Assembly: GCA_028869255.1 (NCBI GenBank)
Contig: CP110972.1
Coordinates: 1,679,001 to 1,743,000 of the forward strand
DNA: 64,000 nucleotides
DNA from: Pseudomonas poae
GTDB taxonomy: Bacteria; Pseudomonadota; Gammaproteobacteria; Pseudomonadales; Pseudomonadaceae
Reading direction: 5' to 3'
Shown here one piece after another: positions 53,515 through 64,000 of the stretch. Made by a program: the position numbers and the translations under genes. Each line of letters begins with the position of its first letter. Position 1 is the stretch's first letter. The notes under the pieces are model-generated. The model saw only the letters and a list, made by a program, of their open reading frames with translations, searched no databases and was not told where the DNA came from.

Positions 53515-55047
53515 TTACCGGGCCGAAGCGAGTTGAGAGAAGGCGGTGCCGAACCACTGCTGCACGCCATGCATCGTTGCGGCAGAAGTGTCCAGGAACG
53601 GTTGCGGGTACACGCCGATGTAGATCAGCAGGACCGCAAGGCCGAGCACCATGATCAGTTCGCGAGCATCCATCCCTTGCAGGACGGTGTCGGACTTGGC
53701 CGGGCCAAAGTAGGCGCGGTGGATCATGATCAGCGAGTAGACCGAACCGAACACCAGGCCGGAGGTAGCAATGGCGCTGATCCACGGGGTTTGCACGAAG
53801 GCACCCATCAGGATCAGGAACTCGCCGATAAAGTTACCGGTGCCCGGCAAGCCCAGGGACGCAGCCGCGAAGAACAGGCTGATCGCCGGCAGGTACGCAA
53901 TGCGCGACCACACGCCACCCATTTCACGCATGTCACGGGTGTGCAGGCGCTCGTACAGCTGGCCACTGAGGATAAACAGCGCAGCGGCCGACACACCGTG
54001 AGCCAACATCTGGATCACTGCGCCTTGCAGCGCCAGCTGGCTGCCGGAGTAGATGCCGATCAGTACGAAACCCATGTGGGAAACGGACGAGAAGGCAATC
54101 AGACGCTTGATGTCGGTTTGTGCGAAGGCCAGGAATGCACCGTAGAAAATCCCGATCAGACCCAGGGTCATGGCAATCGGCGCGAACTCGGCCGAGGCAT
54201 TCGGGAACAGCGGCAGGGCAAAACGCAGCAGGCCGTAGGCCGCAGTCTTCAACAGGATACCGGCCAGGTCCACGGAGCCTGCGGTCGGCGCCTGGGCGTG
54301 AGCGTCAGGCAGCCAGGAGTGGAACGGCACCACCGGCAGCTTCACCGCAAACGCGATGAAGAAGCCCAGCATCAGGATGTACTCGGTGGTCAGCGACATC
54401 TTGGTTTTCAACAGGTCGGCGTAGTTGAACGTAATCACGCCGGTGTTGTTGAAGTTGACCAGTACCAGACCCAGGATCGCCACCAACATGATCAGGCCGG
54501 AAGCCTGGGTGAAGATGAAGAACTTGGTCGCCGCGTAGATCCGGGTTTTCTTGCCGTCCGAAGAACTGTGACCCCAGAGCGCGATGAGGAAGTACATCGG
54601 CACCAGCATCATTTCCCAGAAGAAGAAGAACATGAACAGGTCCAGCGCCAGGAACACGCCGACCACGCCGCCCAAAATCCACATCAGGTTCAGGTGGAAG
54701 AAGCCCACGTGACGCTGAATCTCTTTCCAGGAGCAGAGTACCGAGAGGATACCCAGCAGGCCGGTCAGCAGGATCATCAACAGCGACAGGCCGTCGAGGG
54801 CCAGGTGCACGTTGATGCCGAAGCGCTGGATCCACACGTGCTTGAATTCAAGCGCGAAGGTGGGATCGACACCCGGTGCCGGAGCAAATGAATAGTCGCC
54901 ATGGGCCCACAGCCAGAGGCCGAGCGCGAGTTCCAGGGACATGGTCAGCAACGCAATCCAGCGGGGGAGGGTGGCGCCGAAGCGTTCACCCATCCAGCAG
55001 AGCAGGCCGCCGATAAAGGGGATCAGGATTAGCCAGGGCAGAATCAT
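53515..55047 (-). CDS. nuoM: NADH-quinone oxidoreductase subunit M
   Basis: A 510-aa antiporter-like membrane subunit with about 14 segments. [20 protein letters not shown] carries the conserved membrane glutamate, and [20 protein letters not shown] the conserved lysine. It is 46 bases from nuoL and close to nuoN. Normal length. Confidence 0.96.
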   Translation of the reverse strand: MILPWLILIPFIGGLLCWMGERFGATLPRWIALLTMSLELALGLWLWAHGDYSFAPAPGVDPTFALEFKHVWIQRFGINVHLALDGLSLLMILLTGLLGILSVLCSWKEIQRHVGFFHLNLMWILGGVVGVFLALDLFMFFFFWEMMLVPMYFLIALWGHSSSDGKKTRIYAATKFFIFTQASGLIMLVAILGLVLVNFNNTGVITFNYADLLKTKMSLTTEYILMLGFFIAFAVKLPVVPFHSWLPDAHAQAPTAGSVDLAGILLKTAAYGLLRFALPLFPNASAEFAPIAMTLGLIGIFYGAFLAFAQTDIKRLIAFSSVSHMGFVLIGIYSGSQLALQGAVIQMLAHGVSAAALFILSGQLYERLHTRDMREMGGVWSRIAYLPAISLFFAAASLGLPGTGNFIGEFLILMGAFVQTPWISAIATSGLVFGSVYSLIMIHRAYFGPAKSDTVLQGMDARELIMVLGLAVLLIYIGVYPQPFLDTSAATMHGVQQWFGTAFSQLASAR

Positions 55048-55093
55048 GACGGGCTCGTTTCCTTTCGCAAGTTCGCAAAGTACATAGACATAG

Positions 55094-56947
55094 TCAGACC
55101 GCTACCACCACGATGGCGCCGATCACCAGCACGGCACCGGCCGCCATGGAAGCTGCATACCAGCGCAGTTGGCCAGTCTCGCTGCGGCTCAGGGCGGTGT
55201 GACCGGCCTTGGCGGCACGCGGGATCAAACCGATGGTCTGGTCGAGCGGGTCTTTGCGCAATACATGGCTGATGGCTAGGTAAGGCTTGACGAACAGTTT
55301 GTCGTAGATCCAGTCGAAGCCCCAGGCAGCGAACCACCAGGCCGACAGGAAGCGGCCGATGCCGCTGTTGGCGACGGCTGTGACGAAGCGACGCTTGCCG
55401 AGGAACAGCAGGGCCGCCAGCAGGATACCGGCCAGGGCGATGGCGCCCGAGGCGATTTCCAGGCTGTGCTTGGCGGCGCCACCGGCATGCCCGGCGCTTT
55501 CCGGCAGTACACCGGCCAGTGGCGGGGTGATCATGGCGCCGATGAAAGTCGACAGGATGATCAGCACCGACAGTGGCAGCCAGTGGGAGATGCCGTGGCC
55601 TGCGTGCGCTTCGGTCTTGGCTTCACCGTGGAAGGTGATGAAGATCAGGCGGAAGGTGTACAGCGAGGTCATGAAGGCACCCACCAGGCCTGCATACAGC
55701 AGGTTCTGGTTACCGCTGGCAAAGGCTTCCCAGAGGATTTCGTCTTTGGAGTAGAAACCTGCGGTCACCAACGGCAGGGCGGCCAGGGCGGCACCACCGA
55801 CGATGAAGCTGGCGTAGGCCAGTGGCAGTTTCTTCCACAGGCCGCCCATCTTGAAGATGTTCTGCTCGTGGTGGCAGGCAACGATTACCGCACCGGAGGC
55901 AAGGAACAGCAGGGCCTTGAAGAAGGCGTGGGTCATCAGGTGGAAGATCGCCGCGTCCCAGGCGCCGACGCCCAGGGCCAGGAACATGTAGCCGATCTGG
56001 CTCATGGTCGAGTAGGCGAGGATCCGCTTGATGTCGGTTTGCACCAGCGCGGCGAAGCCGGCCAGCACCAGGGTCACGCCACCGACGATGCCGACAAGAT
56101 GCAGGATGTCCGGCGCCAGAGTGAACAGGCCGTGGGTACGGGCGATCAGGTAGACACCGGCGGTCACCATGGTTGCGGCGTGGATCAATGCCGAAACCGG
56201 GGTAGGGCCGGCCATCGCATCCGCCAGCCAGGTTTGCAGCGGCAGTTGCGCGGATTTACCCACGGCGCCGCCCAGCAGCATCAGGGTCGCCAGGGTGATC
56301 CAGAAGTCACCGACCTGGAATTTCTGCGGTGCCAGCACCAGCAGTTCCTGGATATTCAGCGTGCCCACCTGTTGGAACAGGATGAACAGGCCGATGGCCA
56401 TGAACACGTCGCCGATCCGGGTAACGATAAACGCCTTGAGTGCCGCGTTACCGTTGTTGCGGTTGCTGTAGTAGAAACCAATCAACAGGTACGAGCACAG
56501 GCCCACGCCTTCCCAGCCGAAGTACAGGAACAACAGGTTATCGCCGAGCACCAGGAACAGCATGCTGGCGATAAACAGGTTGGTGTACGAGAAGAAGCGC
56601 GAGTAACCGGCTTCACCGCGCATGTACCAGGACGCGAACAGGTGGATCAGGAAGCCAACACCCACCACCACGCCGAGCATGGTGATCGACAGGCCGTCGA
56701 CGTAGAGGGCGAAGTTGGGCTTGAAGCCTTCCACCGACATCCACTGCCACAGCACCAGGGTGTAGTGACCGCCTTCCGGCGGCGCCACGTTGAATTGCCA
56801 GATGACGTAGGCAGCGACGATGGCCGACAGGCCAATCGAACCCACACCGATCAGGGCAGACAGGTTTTCCGACCAGCGTCCACGAGAGAACGACAGCAGC
56901 AGGAAACCGATCAGGGGAAATACGAAAGTCAGAAAGATCATGTTCAT
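55094..56947 (-). CDS. nuoL: NADH-quinone oxidoreductase subunit L
   Basis: A 617-aa antiporter-like membrane subunit with a long C-terminal lateral helix that runs along the membrane arm. [40 protein letters not shown] and [20 protein letters not shown] are the family core. It overlaps the nuoK gene by four bases. Confidence 0.96.
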   Translation of the reverse strand: MNMIFLTFVFPLIGFLLLSFSRGRWSENLSALIGVGSIGLSAIVAAYVIWQFNVAPPEGGHYTLVLWQWMSVEGFKPNFALYVDGLSITMLGVVVGVGFLIHLFASWYMRGEAGYSRFFSYTNLFIASMLFLVLGDNLLFLYFGWEGVGLCSYLLIGFYYSNRNNGNAALKAFIVTRIGDVFMAIGLFILFQQVGTLNIQELLVLAPQKFQVGDFWITLATLMLLGGAVGKSAQLPLQTWLADAMAGPTPVSALIHAATMVTAGVYLIARTHGLFTLAPDILHLVGIVGGVTLVLAGFAALVQTDIKRILAYSTMSQIGYMFLALGVGAWDAAIFHLMTHAFFKALLFLASGAVIVACHHEQNIFKMGGLWKKLPLAYASFIVGGAALAALPLVTAGFYSKDEILWEAFASGNQNLLYAGLVGAFMTSLYTFRLIFITFHGEAKTEAHAGHGISHWLPLSVLIILSTFIGAMITPPLAGVLPESAGHAGGAAKHSLEIASGAIALAGILLAALLFLGKRRFVTAVANSGIGRFLSAWWFAAWGFDWIYDKLFVKPYLAISHVLRKDPLDQTIGLIPRAAKAGHTALSRSETGQLRWYAASMAAGAVLVIGAIVVVAV

Positions 56948-57252
56948 CCGCGCATCTCACTGGCAGCGTCGATATCAAGCGTGTGGAAGCGACGATACAG
57001 TTGCAGCAGGATCGCCAGGCCAATACTGGCCTCGGCGGCTGCCAGGCTGATCACCAGGATGAACATGACTTGTCCATCCGGCTGGCCCCAACGTGCGCCC
57101 GCAACGATGAATGCGAGTGCTGCGGCGTTCATCATGATTTCCAGGCTCATCAACACGAACAGAATGTTACGGCGAACCATCAGGCCGACCAGGCCAAGGC
57201 AGAACAGGATGCCGGCGACCGCCAGACCATGCTCCAAAGGGATAGCAGGCAT
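56944..57252 (-). CDS. nuoK: NADH-quinone oxidoreductase subunit K
   Basis: A 102-aa membrane subunit with three helices; the conserved glutamates are in [20 protein letters not shown] and [20 protein letters not shown]. The ATG at 57252 is eight bases after AAGGAG; the ATG two codons earlier at 57258 is too close to it. It overlaps nuoL by four bases. Confidence 0.95.
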   Translation of the reverse strand: MPAIPLEHGLAVAGILFCLGLVGLMVRRNILFVLMSLEIMMNAAALAFIVAGARWGQPDGQVMFILVISLAAAEASIGLAILLQLYRRFHTLDIDAASEMRG

Positions 57253-57254
57253 CG

Positions 57255-57758
57255 TCATTGCTCCTTGGCTTCGTTGCGGCCCAAGTGGAAGGCAGTGATG
57301 GCTGCAGCGAGCAGCAGCATCGACGCCAGTTCGACCACCAGCAGGTACGGGCCGAACAGGCTGATGCCCACGGCTTTCGCGTCTACGGTGGTGTGGCCGA
57401 TGGCCTGGCCGCTCTGGTGAGCGAACAGCACATACAGCAGTTCACCCAGCAGCAGGGCTGCGAGGACGACCGGGCCGAGCCAGATGCCGGGCTTGAGCCA
57501 GACGCGCTCCTGGGCGACCGAAGCCGGCCCGAGGTTGAGCATCATCACCACAAACACGAACAGCACCATGATGGCGCCGGCGTAGGCGATCACTTCCAGC
57601 ACACCGGCGAACGGTGCGCCGAGGCTGAAGAAGGTCATGGCCACGGCGATCAGCGAAATGATCAGGTAGAGCAGGGCGTGCACAGGGTTGGTGTTGGTGA
57701 TCACGCGAAGCGTGGACACAACCGCGATACCCGATGCGAAATAGAAAGCGAATTCCAT
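57255..57758 (-). CDS. nuoJ: NADH-quinone oxidoreductase subunit J
   Basis: A 167-aa membrane subunit with about five helices. [20 protein letters not shown] is the conserved region forming the pi-bulge helix used in proton pumping. It lies nine bases after nuoI and its end is close to the start of nuoK. Normal length. Confidence 0.95.
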   Translation of the reverse strand: MEFAFYFASGIAVVSTLRVITNTNPVHALLYLIISLIAVAMTFFSLGAPFAGVLEVIAYAGAIMVLFVFVVMMLNLGPASVAQERVWLKPGIWLGPVVLAALLLGELLYVLFAHQSGQAIGHTTVDAKAVGISLFGPYLLVVELASMLLLAAAITAFHLGRNEAKEQ

Positions 57759-57767
57759 CTTTCTTCC

Positions 57768-58316
57768 TTAAGGCAGCAAGCTCTTCACGTTGATCGGCTC
57801 GGCTTCGTTTTGTGCGGCGCCTTTCGGCTTACCGGCAACGGCCATACCTGCAACACGATAGAAGTTGTAATCAGGGTTTTTACCGGGACCAGAGATCAGC
57901 AGATCTTCTTTCTCGTACACCAGGTCCTGACGTTTGAACTCGGCCATCTCGAAATCCGGTGTCAGCTGGATCGCGGTGGTCGGGCAAGCTTCCTCGCAGA
58001 GGCCGCAGAAAATGCAGCGCGAGAAGTTGATACGGAAGAAGTCCGGGTACCAGCGACCGTCTTCGGTTTCAGCTTTCTGCAGGGAGATGCAACCCACCGG
58101 GCACGCCACGGCGCACAGGTTGCAGGCTACGCAACGCTCTTCGCCATCGGGGTCACGGGTGAGTACGATACGGCCGCGATAGCGCGGCGGCAGGTACACC
58201 GCTTCTTCCGGGTATTGCAGGGTGTCGCGTTTGCGAAAGCCGTGACCGAACACCATCACCAGGCTTCGCAACTGGGTACCGGTACCCTTAACGATGTCGC
58301 CAATATATTTGAACAT
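57768..58316 (-). CDS. nuoI: NADH-quinone oxidoreductase subunit I
   Basis: A 182-aa iron-sulfur subunit on the peripheral arm that carries two [4Fe-4S] clusters (N6a and N6b). The two ferredoxin motifs are [15 protein letters not shown] and [15 protein letters not shown]. It passes electrons toward NuoB. It starts 11 bases after the end of nuoH. Confidence 0.97.
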   Translation of the reverse strand: MFKYIGDIVKGTGTQLRSLVMVFGHGFRKRDTLQYPEEAVYLPPRYRGRIVLTRDPDGEERCVACNLCAVACPVGCISLQKAETEDGRWYPDFFRINFSRCIFCGLCEEACPTTAIQLTPDFEMAEFKRQDLVYEKEDLLISGPGKNPDYNFYRVAGMAVAGKPKGAAQNEAEPINVKSLLP

Positions 58317-58327
58317 GGGTCAAATCC

Positions 58328-59335
58328 TCACTGAACCGCGCCGGCTGGCGTGTTCAACAACACAACGGCAGCCGTCACCAGCAAATTGATCAGGGTCAGC
58401 GGCAGGCAGAAACGCCAGCTGAAATCCATCACCTGGTCATACCGTGGACGCGGGATAGAAGCGCGCAGCAGGATAAACAACATGATGAAGAACGCGGTCT
58501 TCAGGAAGAACCAGAAGAACGCCAACTGCGGCAGGATGCCGAACGGACCGTGCCAGCCGCCGAAGAACAGCGTGACCAGCAGGGCCGAGATCAAGATGAT
58601 GCCGATGTACTCACCGACGAAGAACATGCCCCATTTCATGCCGGCGTATTCGATGTGGTAACCGTCGGCCAGTTCCTGTTCCGCTTCCGGCTGGTCGAAC
58701 GGGTGACGGTGAGTCACGGCGACGCCAGCGATGAAGAAGGTACAGAAGCCGAAGAACTGCGGAATGATGAACCACAGGTTCTGCGCCTGGTACTCGACGA
58801 TGTCACGCATGTTGAACGAGCCGACCTGCACCACGATGCCCATCAGCGCGAGGCCCATGAACACTTCGTAGGACACGGTCTGGGCCGAAGCCCGCAAGCT
58901 GCCCAGCAGGGCGAACTTGTTGTTGCTCGACCAACCGGCGAACAGCACCGCGTAGACCGACAAGCCGGCCATGGCGAAGAAGAACAGCAAGCCGATGTTC
59001 AGGTCCGCCACGCCCCAGGTCGGGGTGATCGGGATGATCGCGAAGGCGATCAGCAAGGCGCTCATGGCCACGACCGGTGCCAGGGTGAAGATCACCTTGT
59101 CGGCAAACGGCGGGGTCCAGTCTTCCTTGAAGAACATTTTCAGCATGTCGGCGGCGATCTGGAACATGCCGAATGGGCCAACGCGGTTCGGACCGTAACG
59201 GTCCTGCCACCAGCCCAGCAGGCGACGTTCGACGAAGCTGAGCAGGGCGCCCGCGACGACCACGGCCAACAGGATCACGATGGCCTTGACGACCGAGATG
59301 ATCACGTCGATCACTTCAGGGGTGAACCAGGTCAT
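58328..59335 (-). CDS. nuoH: NADH-quinone oxidoreductase subunit H
   Basis: A 335-aa membrane subunit with about eight helices that forms part of the quinone site. [20 protein letters not shown] near residue 37 and [20 protein letters not shown] are conserved. It overlaps nuoG by four bases. Confidence 0.96.
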   Translation of the reverse strand: MTWFTPEVIDVIISVVKAIVILLAVVVAGALLSFVERRLLGWWQDRYGPNRVGPFGMFQIAADMLKMFFKEDWTPPFADKVIFTLAPVVAMSALLIAFAIIPITPTWGVADLNIGLLFFFAMAGLSVYAVLFAGWSSNNKFALLGSLRASAQTVSYEVFMGLALMGIVVQVGSFNMRDIVEYQAQNLWFIIPQFFGFCTFFIAGVAVTHRHPFDQPEAEQELADGYHIEYAGMKWGMFFVGEYIGIILISALLVTLFFGGWHGPFGILPQLAFFWFFLKTAFFIMLFILLRASIPRPRYDQVMDFSWRFCLPLTLINLLVTAAVVLLNTPAGAVQ

Positions 59336-62046
59336 TGCGCTGCCTCCTGCAGACCGTCAACGGTTTTGCCAAAGATCGCAGGCGGAATGCCGGCAAGGCC
59401 TTTCGGCAGTGCAACCAGGCCAGCACCCAACTCATCGTTGATGCGCAGCGGCAGGCGCAGGGTCTTGCCGCCAACGTTCAAGCTGAGCAGGGCGCCGTCG
59501 TTGACGCCCAGGCGGTCGGCTTCGGACTTGGCCACGGACACATAGGCGGCCGGAATGCGCTCTCGCACCGGTGCGGCTTTGGAAGAGTTCTCTTCGCTGC
59601 CGAACAGGTGGAAGAACGGCACAACCTGCCAGGTACCCTGGGCTGGGTTGAACGGACGCGGTACGGCGGCGAACCAGTTCAGCGAATCACCGGTGCTTTC
59701 GATCAGGCGGGTGCCCGGGTCGCCAGCGCGGATATGCCCACCGACTTCGTCCTGGAACTTGTTCCAGGCCTGCGGCGAGTTCCAGCCCGGCGACCAGGCG
59801 AACGGCACCTGCTGACGCGGCTCGACCGACCCCGAGTAACCTTCCATGGAGAAGGCAAATGCGGTGTCGTTGTCTTGCGGGGTACGCGGTTCGTGCACGC
59901 TGATGTCGGCGCGCATGGCGGTACGGCCGGAGTAACGCAGCGGCTCACGGGCGAGTTTCATGCCCTTGATACGGAACGCGGCGGACGGTGCGGCGTCGAC
60001 GATACGCGCCAACTGCGGCGCGCTTGCGGCGACGGCTGCGGTGACGTGGTCGAGCTGGGTCCAGTCGATCGGCTGGTTCAGCAGGGTTGCGCGCAGGGCA
60101 TGCAGCCAGCGCCAACCTTCGTGAACCAGGATGCTGGCGTCCATGTACTTCGGGTCGAACACCTGGAAGAAGCGCTGGGCGCGGCCTTCCTGGCTGACCA
60201 GTGTACCGTCGCCTTCGGCGAAGGTGGCGGCTGGCAGTACCAGATCAGCACGGTCGCTGGTGGCGGTCTTCTGGTGGTCGGCAACGATCAGTACCTTGGT
60301 GGCATCCAGCGCGGCGTCGACCTTGGCCGAATCCGTGCGGGTGTACAGGTCGTTTTCCAGTACCACGATGGCGTCGGCTTTACCGTCAGTCACGGCTTGC
60401 AGCGCGGCATCCAGCGATTCGCCACCGAGCATGGCCAGGCCAAGGCTGTTGGCTTCCGGCACGATGAGGCTGATGGAACCGTTCTTGTCACGCAGCTTCA
60501 AGGCTTTGGCGATGTTGGCAGCGGCTTCGATCAGTGCTTTGGAACCCAGCGAGGTGCCGGCAATGATCAAGGGGCGTTTGGCTGCCAGCAGGGCGTCGGC
60601 GATGCGCTGGGCCAGTTCAACCGCTTCAGCGTCCAGGCCTTCGACGGCAGGCGCGCTGGCGTCGAGGGCGTGGGCCACGGCGAAACCGATGCGGGCCAGG
60701 TCATCCGGCGCTGCGTGAACGCATTCTTCGGCGATGTCGTCGAGCTTGGTTTCAGCCAGGCTCGCAATAAACAGCGGGTTCAGCGCGTGCTGGCCAATGT
60801 TTTTCACGGCGGCGTCCAGCCACGGCTGCACGCGCATGGCGTCGGCCATGTCTTCGGCCTTGCCTTTGACCGACTGGCGCAGCGACAGGGCGATACGGGC
60901 GGCGGTCTGGGTCAGGTCTTCACCGAGCACGAAGATGGCATCGTGGTCTTCGATGTCGCGCATGTTCGGCACCGGCAGCGGGCTGTCGTTCAGCACTTGC
61001 AGGACCAGACGGATACGTTCCAGCTCAGCGGCTTCGATACCGGAGTAGAAGTGCTCGGCGCCGACCAGTTCGCGCAACGCGTAGTTGCTTTCGAGGCTGG
61101 CGCGTGGCGAACCGATGCCGACGATGTTGCGCCCGCGCAGCAGGTCGGCGGCTTTATCCAGCGCGTCGTCCAGGCTCAGCTTGGCGCCACCGGCCAACAG
61201 TGGCTGGCGCGGGCGGTCTTCACGGTTGACGTAGCCATAGCCGAAACGGCCACGGTCGCACAGGAAGTACTGGTTGACCGAACCGTTGAAGCGGTTTTCG
61301 ATACGACGCAGTTCACCGTAGCGCTCGCCCGGGGAGATGTTGCAACCGCTGGAGCAGCCATGGCAGATGCTCGGCGAGAACTGCATGTCCCACTTGCGGT
61401 TGTAGCGCTCGGAGTGAGTCTTGTCGGTGAACACACCGGTCGGGCAGACCTCGGTGAGGTTGCCGGAGAACTCGCTTTCGAGCACGCCGTCTTCAACGCG
61501 ACCGAAGTACACGTTGTCGTGGGCGCCGAACACGCCCAGGTCGGTGCCGCCGGCGTAGTCTTTATAGAAGCGTACGCAACGGTAGCAGGCGATGCAGCGG
61601 TTCATTTCGTGGGAAATGAACGGGCCGAGGTCCTGGTTCTGGTGGGTGCGTTTGGTGAAGCGATAACGGCGCTCGTTGTGGCCGGTCATCACCGTCATGT
61701 CTTGCAGGTGGCAGTGACCGCCTTCCTCACAGACCGGGCAGTCGTGGGGGTGGTTGGTCATCAGCCACTCGACGACACTGGCGCGGAACGCCTTGGATTC
61801 TTCATCTTCGATGGAGATCCAGGTGTTGTCGGTGGCTGGGGTCATGCAGGACATAACGATACGACCACGGGTGTCGTTCTCGTCGGTGTACTGCTTGACC
61901 GCGCACTGGCGACAGGCACCAACGCTACCGAGAGCGGGGTGCCAGCAGAAATAAGGGATGTCGAGGCCTAATGAGAGACATGCCTGTAACAGGTTGTCTG
62001 CCCCATCGACTTCGAGCGCTTTGCCGTCTACGTGGATAGTGGCCAT
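59332..62046 (-). CDS. nuoG: NADH-quinone oxidoreductase subunit G
   Basis: A 904-aa peripheral-arm subunit. The N-terminal ferredoxin domain binds a [2Fe-2S] cluster ([19 protein letters not shown]) and further clusters ([14 protein letters not shown] and [13 protein letters not shown]). The molybdopterin-oxidoreductase-like part begins with CHGCSSGCN, which binds the extra N7-type cluster, and runs to the C-terminus without a cofactor pocket. Length is normal for the Pseudomonas/E. coli type. A gap of 135 bases separates it from nuoF. No frameshift. Confidence 0.96.
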   Translation of the reverse strand: MATIHVDGKALEVDGADNLLQACLSLGLDIPYFCWHPALGSVGACRQCAVKQYTDENDTRGRIVMSCMTPATDNTWISIEDEESKAFRASVVEWLMTNHPHDCPVCEEGGHCHLQDMTVMTGHNERRYRFTKRTHQNQDLGPFISHEMNRCIACYRCVRFYKDYAGGTDLGVFGAHDNVYFGRVEDGVLESEFSGNLTEVCPTGVFTDKTHSERYNRKWDMQFSPSICHGCSSGCNISPGERYGELRRIENRFNGSVNQYFLCDRGRFGYGYVNREDRPRQPLLAGGAKLSLDDALDKAADLLRGRNIVGIGSPRASLESNYALRELVGAEHFYSGIEAAELERIRLVLQVLNDSPLPVPNMRDIEDHDAIFVLGEDLTQTAARIALSLRQSVKGKAEDMADAMRVQPWLDAAVKNIGQHALNPLFIASLAETKLDDIAEECVHAAPDDLARIGFAVAHALDASAPAVEGLDAEAVELAQRIADALLAAKRPLIIAGTSLGSKALIEAAANIAKALKLRDKNGSISLIVPEANSLGLAMLGGESLDAALQAVTDGKADAIVVLENDLYTRTDSAKVDAALDATKVLIVADHQKTATSDRADLVLPAATFAEGDGTLVSQEGRAQRFFQVFDPKYMDASILVHEGWRWLHALRATLLNQPIDWTQLDHVTAAVAASAPQLARIVDAAPSAAFRIKGMKLAREPLRYSGRTAMRADISVHEPRTPQDNDTAFAFSMEGYSGSVEPRQQVPFAWSPGWNSPQAWNKFQDEVGGHIRAGDPGTRLIESTGDSLNWFAAVPRPFNPAQGTWQVVPFFHLFGSEENSSKAAPVRERIPAAYVSVAKSEADRLGVNDGALLSLNVGGKTLRLPLRINDELGAGLVALPKGLAGIPPAIFGKTVDGLQEAAQ

Positions 62047-62181
62047 GGTTCAAAGTTCTTCGTTGGCCCGTTGTCAGCGGGCGTGGCTAATGGAATCTTG
62101 TTATTCATGTGCATCTACACAGCCTTTACGGCGTCAGCACATGAGCAGTTGAAGGGCACGGACCCTTCACCTGTTAAAGCG

Positions 62182-63536
62182 TTACGCGCCGACTACGATC
62201 GGCCTCGCCAGAGGCGGGACGGCGGCGCTGGTAGGCGCGATGCCGGCTTCGAACTCCGAGCGGAAGTATTTGATTGCGCTGCCCAATGGCTCCACGGCGC
62301 CCGGTGCGTGAGCACAGAACGTCTTGCCTGGGCCGAGGAAGCCGACCAGGCCCAGCAGGGTTTCGATGTCACCGGGCTGGCCTTCGCCGTTCTCGATCGC
62401 CATCAGGAGCTTGACGCTCCACGGCAAGCCGTCACGGCACGGGGTGCAGAAGCCGCAGGATTCACGGGCAAAGAACTGCTCCATGTTGCGCAGCAACGAA
62501 ACCATGTTCACGGTGTTGTCCACCGCCATCGCCAGGCCGGTACCCATACGGGTGCCCACCTTGCCGATGCCGCCGGCATACATCTGTGCGTCGAGGTGCT
62601 CAGGGAGCAGGAAACCGGTGCCGGCACCGCCGGGCTGCCAGGCTTTCAAGGTGTAGCCGTCGCGCATGCCGCCGGCGTAGTCCTCGAACAGCTCGCGGGC
62701 GGTCACGCCGAACGGCAGCTCCCACAGGCCAGGGTTCTTGACCTTGCCGGAGAAGCCCATGAGCTTGGTGCCCATGTCTTCGCTGCCTTCGCGGGCCAAC
62801 GATTTGTACCAGTCCACGCCGTCGGCGATGATCGCCGGCACGTTGCACAGGGTCTCGACGTTGTTCACGCACGTAGGCTTGCCCCACACGCCGACGGCGG
62901 CAGGGAAGGGCGGCTTGGAGCGCGGGTTGGCGCGGCGGCCTTCGAGGAGTTGATCAGTGCGGTTTCTTCACCGCAGATATAACGCCCGGCGCCGGTGTGC
63001 ACGAACAGTTCGAAGTCAAAACCCGAACCGAGGATGTTCTTGCCCAAAAGACCGGCCGCCTTGGCTTCTTCCACGGCACGGTTGAGGTGCTTGGCGGCGG
63101 TGGTGTACTCGCCACGCAGGAAGATGTAGCCACGGTAGGTTTTCAGCGCACGGGCGCTGATCAGCATGCCTTCGATCAGCAGATGGGGCAGTTGCTCCAT
63201 CAGCATGCGGTCCTTCCAGGTGTTCGGCTCCATTTCATCCGCGTTGCACAGCAGGTAGCGGATGTTGATGGATTCGTCTTTGGGCATCAGGCCCCACTTC
63301 ACGCCGGTGGGGAAGCCTGCACCGCCGCGCCCTTTAAGCCCGGCGTCTTTCACGGTCTGGACGATATCGTCCTGGGCCATGTCGGCGAAGGCTTTGCGCG
63401 CAGCCGCGTAACCGTTCTTGGCCTGGTACTCGTCGAGCCATACCGGCTCGGCATCGTCACGCAGGCGCCAGGTCAGTGGGTGGGTCTCAGGCGAACGCTT
63501 GATCAGGTTGGCCGGGCCGAAAGATGTAAGGGTCAT
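62182..63536 (-). pseudogene. nuoF: NADH-quinone oxidoreductase subunit F, interrupted by a one-base frameshift
   Basis: The first part (from 63536, [20 protein letters not shown] to [10 protein letters not shown]) and the second (from [20 protein letters not shown]) are in different frames. Adding one G to the GG at 62946-62947 (plus strand) restores [16 protein letters not shown] and a 451-aa protein. It holds the NADH and FMN sites ([17 protein letters not shown]) and the N3 [4Fe-4S] cluster motif [12 protein letters not shown]. NuoF oxidises NADH, and the other nuo genes in view (NuoE to N) are intact, so a real defect is unlikely. It overlaps nuoE by four bases. Confidence 0.92.
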
Positions 63537-64000
63537 GGGTAGCCCTCGAGCAATTGGGTCACGCCAGCAGGCTGTACGTCACCGAATGTGTCGTCGTCGA
63601 TCATCAACGCCGGCGCCTTGTCGCAGTTGCCCAGGCAGCACACCGGCAGCAGCGTGAAGCGGCCGTCCGGGGTGGTTTGGCCGAGGCCGATGCCCAGCTT
63701 GTTCTGGATCTCGCTGACCACGGACTCGTGACCACCGATGTAGCAGACCATGCTGTCGCACACGCGAATGATGTGACGGCCCACCGGCTGGCGGAAGATC
63801 TGGCTGTAGAACGTGGCCACACCTTCAACGTCGCTGGCCGGGATGCCGAGGATCTCGCCGATGGCGTAGAGGGCGCCGTCCGGCACCCAGCCACGCTCCT
63901 TCTGCACGATCTTCAAGGCTTCGATCGACGCCGCGCGCGGGTCTTCGTAGTGATGCAGCTCGTGCTCGATGGCCGAGCGCTCGGTTTCACTCAAGGTGAA
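63533..64000 (-). CDS. nuoE: NADH-quinone oxidoreductase subunit E (N-terminus cut off at the window edge)
   Basis: The frame is still open at the last base; the true start lies just right of the window, about ten residues before the visible [18 protein letters not shown]. It is a thioredoxin-fold subunit carrying the N1a [2Fe-2S] cluster, with cysteines in [12 protein letters not shown] and [12 protein letters not shown]. It supports NuoF at the NADH site. Gene order nuoE-F-G is normal; nuoA to nuoD are expected to the right. Confidence 0.95.
   Translation of the reverse strand, partial: FTLSETERSAIEHELHHYEDPRAASIEALKIVQKERGWVPDGALYAIGEILGIPASDVEGVATFYSQIFRQPVGRHIIRVCDSMVCYIGGHESVVSEIQNKLGIGLGQTTPDGRFTLLPVCCLGNCDKAPALMIDDDTFGDVQPAGVTQLLEGYP

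Noticed and set aside
59335..61971. An 878-codon open frame on the plus strand opposite nuoG
   Set aside because: It is the antisense shadow of nuoG; high-GC codon bias removes stops there. The predicted protein has no recognisable domain and the sense gene is certain.
1..64000. tRNA genes expected after cysS in some Pseudomonas, CRISPR arrays, insertion sequences
   Set aside because: I found no cloverleaf-type sequence, no regularly spaced repeats and no transposase-like protein in the window.

Overview
The window is a stretch of a Pseudomonas chromosome, most likely from the P. fluorescens group. Evidence: the order lpxH-ppiB-glnS-cysS, a group-2 Mrp/Pha antiporter operon with fused A and B subunits, a nuo operon, high GC with matching codon use, and several GTGGGAG-type REP/REPIN palindromes between genes. 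I saw no rRNA, tRNA, CRISPR array, insertion sequence or prophage.

Layout. 1-1959: end of tamB. 2044-6781: MarR regulator with two palindromic operators, then an outer membrane factor, an EmrA-like adaptor and an EmrB-like pump (tripartite drug efflux). 6853-11504: lpxH and ppiB on the minus strand, glnS and cysS on the plus strand. 12036-13195: small signal peptidase I and HIT protein. 13327-17136: one very large, Pseudomonas-type, possibly secreted protein broken by two one-base frameshifts. 17164-23211: phaG-F-E-D-C-AB sodium (potassium)/proton antiporter operon, minus strand. 23408-24993: divergent EamA exporter and XRE-cupin regulator. 25095-35377: a sigma-54-type promoter followed by an SfnB-like acyl-CoA-dehydrogenase-type monooxygenase, a 108-aa relative of its C-terminus, a flavin-dependent LLM monooxygenase, a degenerate acyl-CoA-ligase-like protein, a complete Liv-type ABC importer and an FAD/NAD(P)-binding protein. 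This looks like a scavenging system for an organosulfur or similar compound. 35481-41199: ABC-type tripartite exporter (HlyD, TolC, MacB-like permease, ATPase) divergent from a TetR regulator. 41367-50194: FUSC protein, a GapN-like aldehyde dehydrogenase, DyP peroxidase, two MFS transporters, a DUF3087-like protein, two small disordered proteins, a small conserved protein and an arylamine N-acetyltransferase. 50319-51806: outer-membrane beta-barrel and a HigBA-type toxin-antitoxin pair. 52044-64000: nuoN to nuoE of respiratory complex I, minus strand, running off the right edge.

A cross-cutting observation: eight genes (the giant protein, phaE, the ligase-like gene, hlyD, tolC, two MFS genes and nuoF) are each split by one-base indels, nine in all, mostly in short homopolymer runs. 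In every case correcting the indel gives a length divisible by three and a normal protein. Genes such as nuoF are unlikely to be dead in a healthy strain, so residual indel errors in the assembly are the simplest explanation. I list these genes as interrupted but describe the intact protein.
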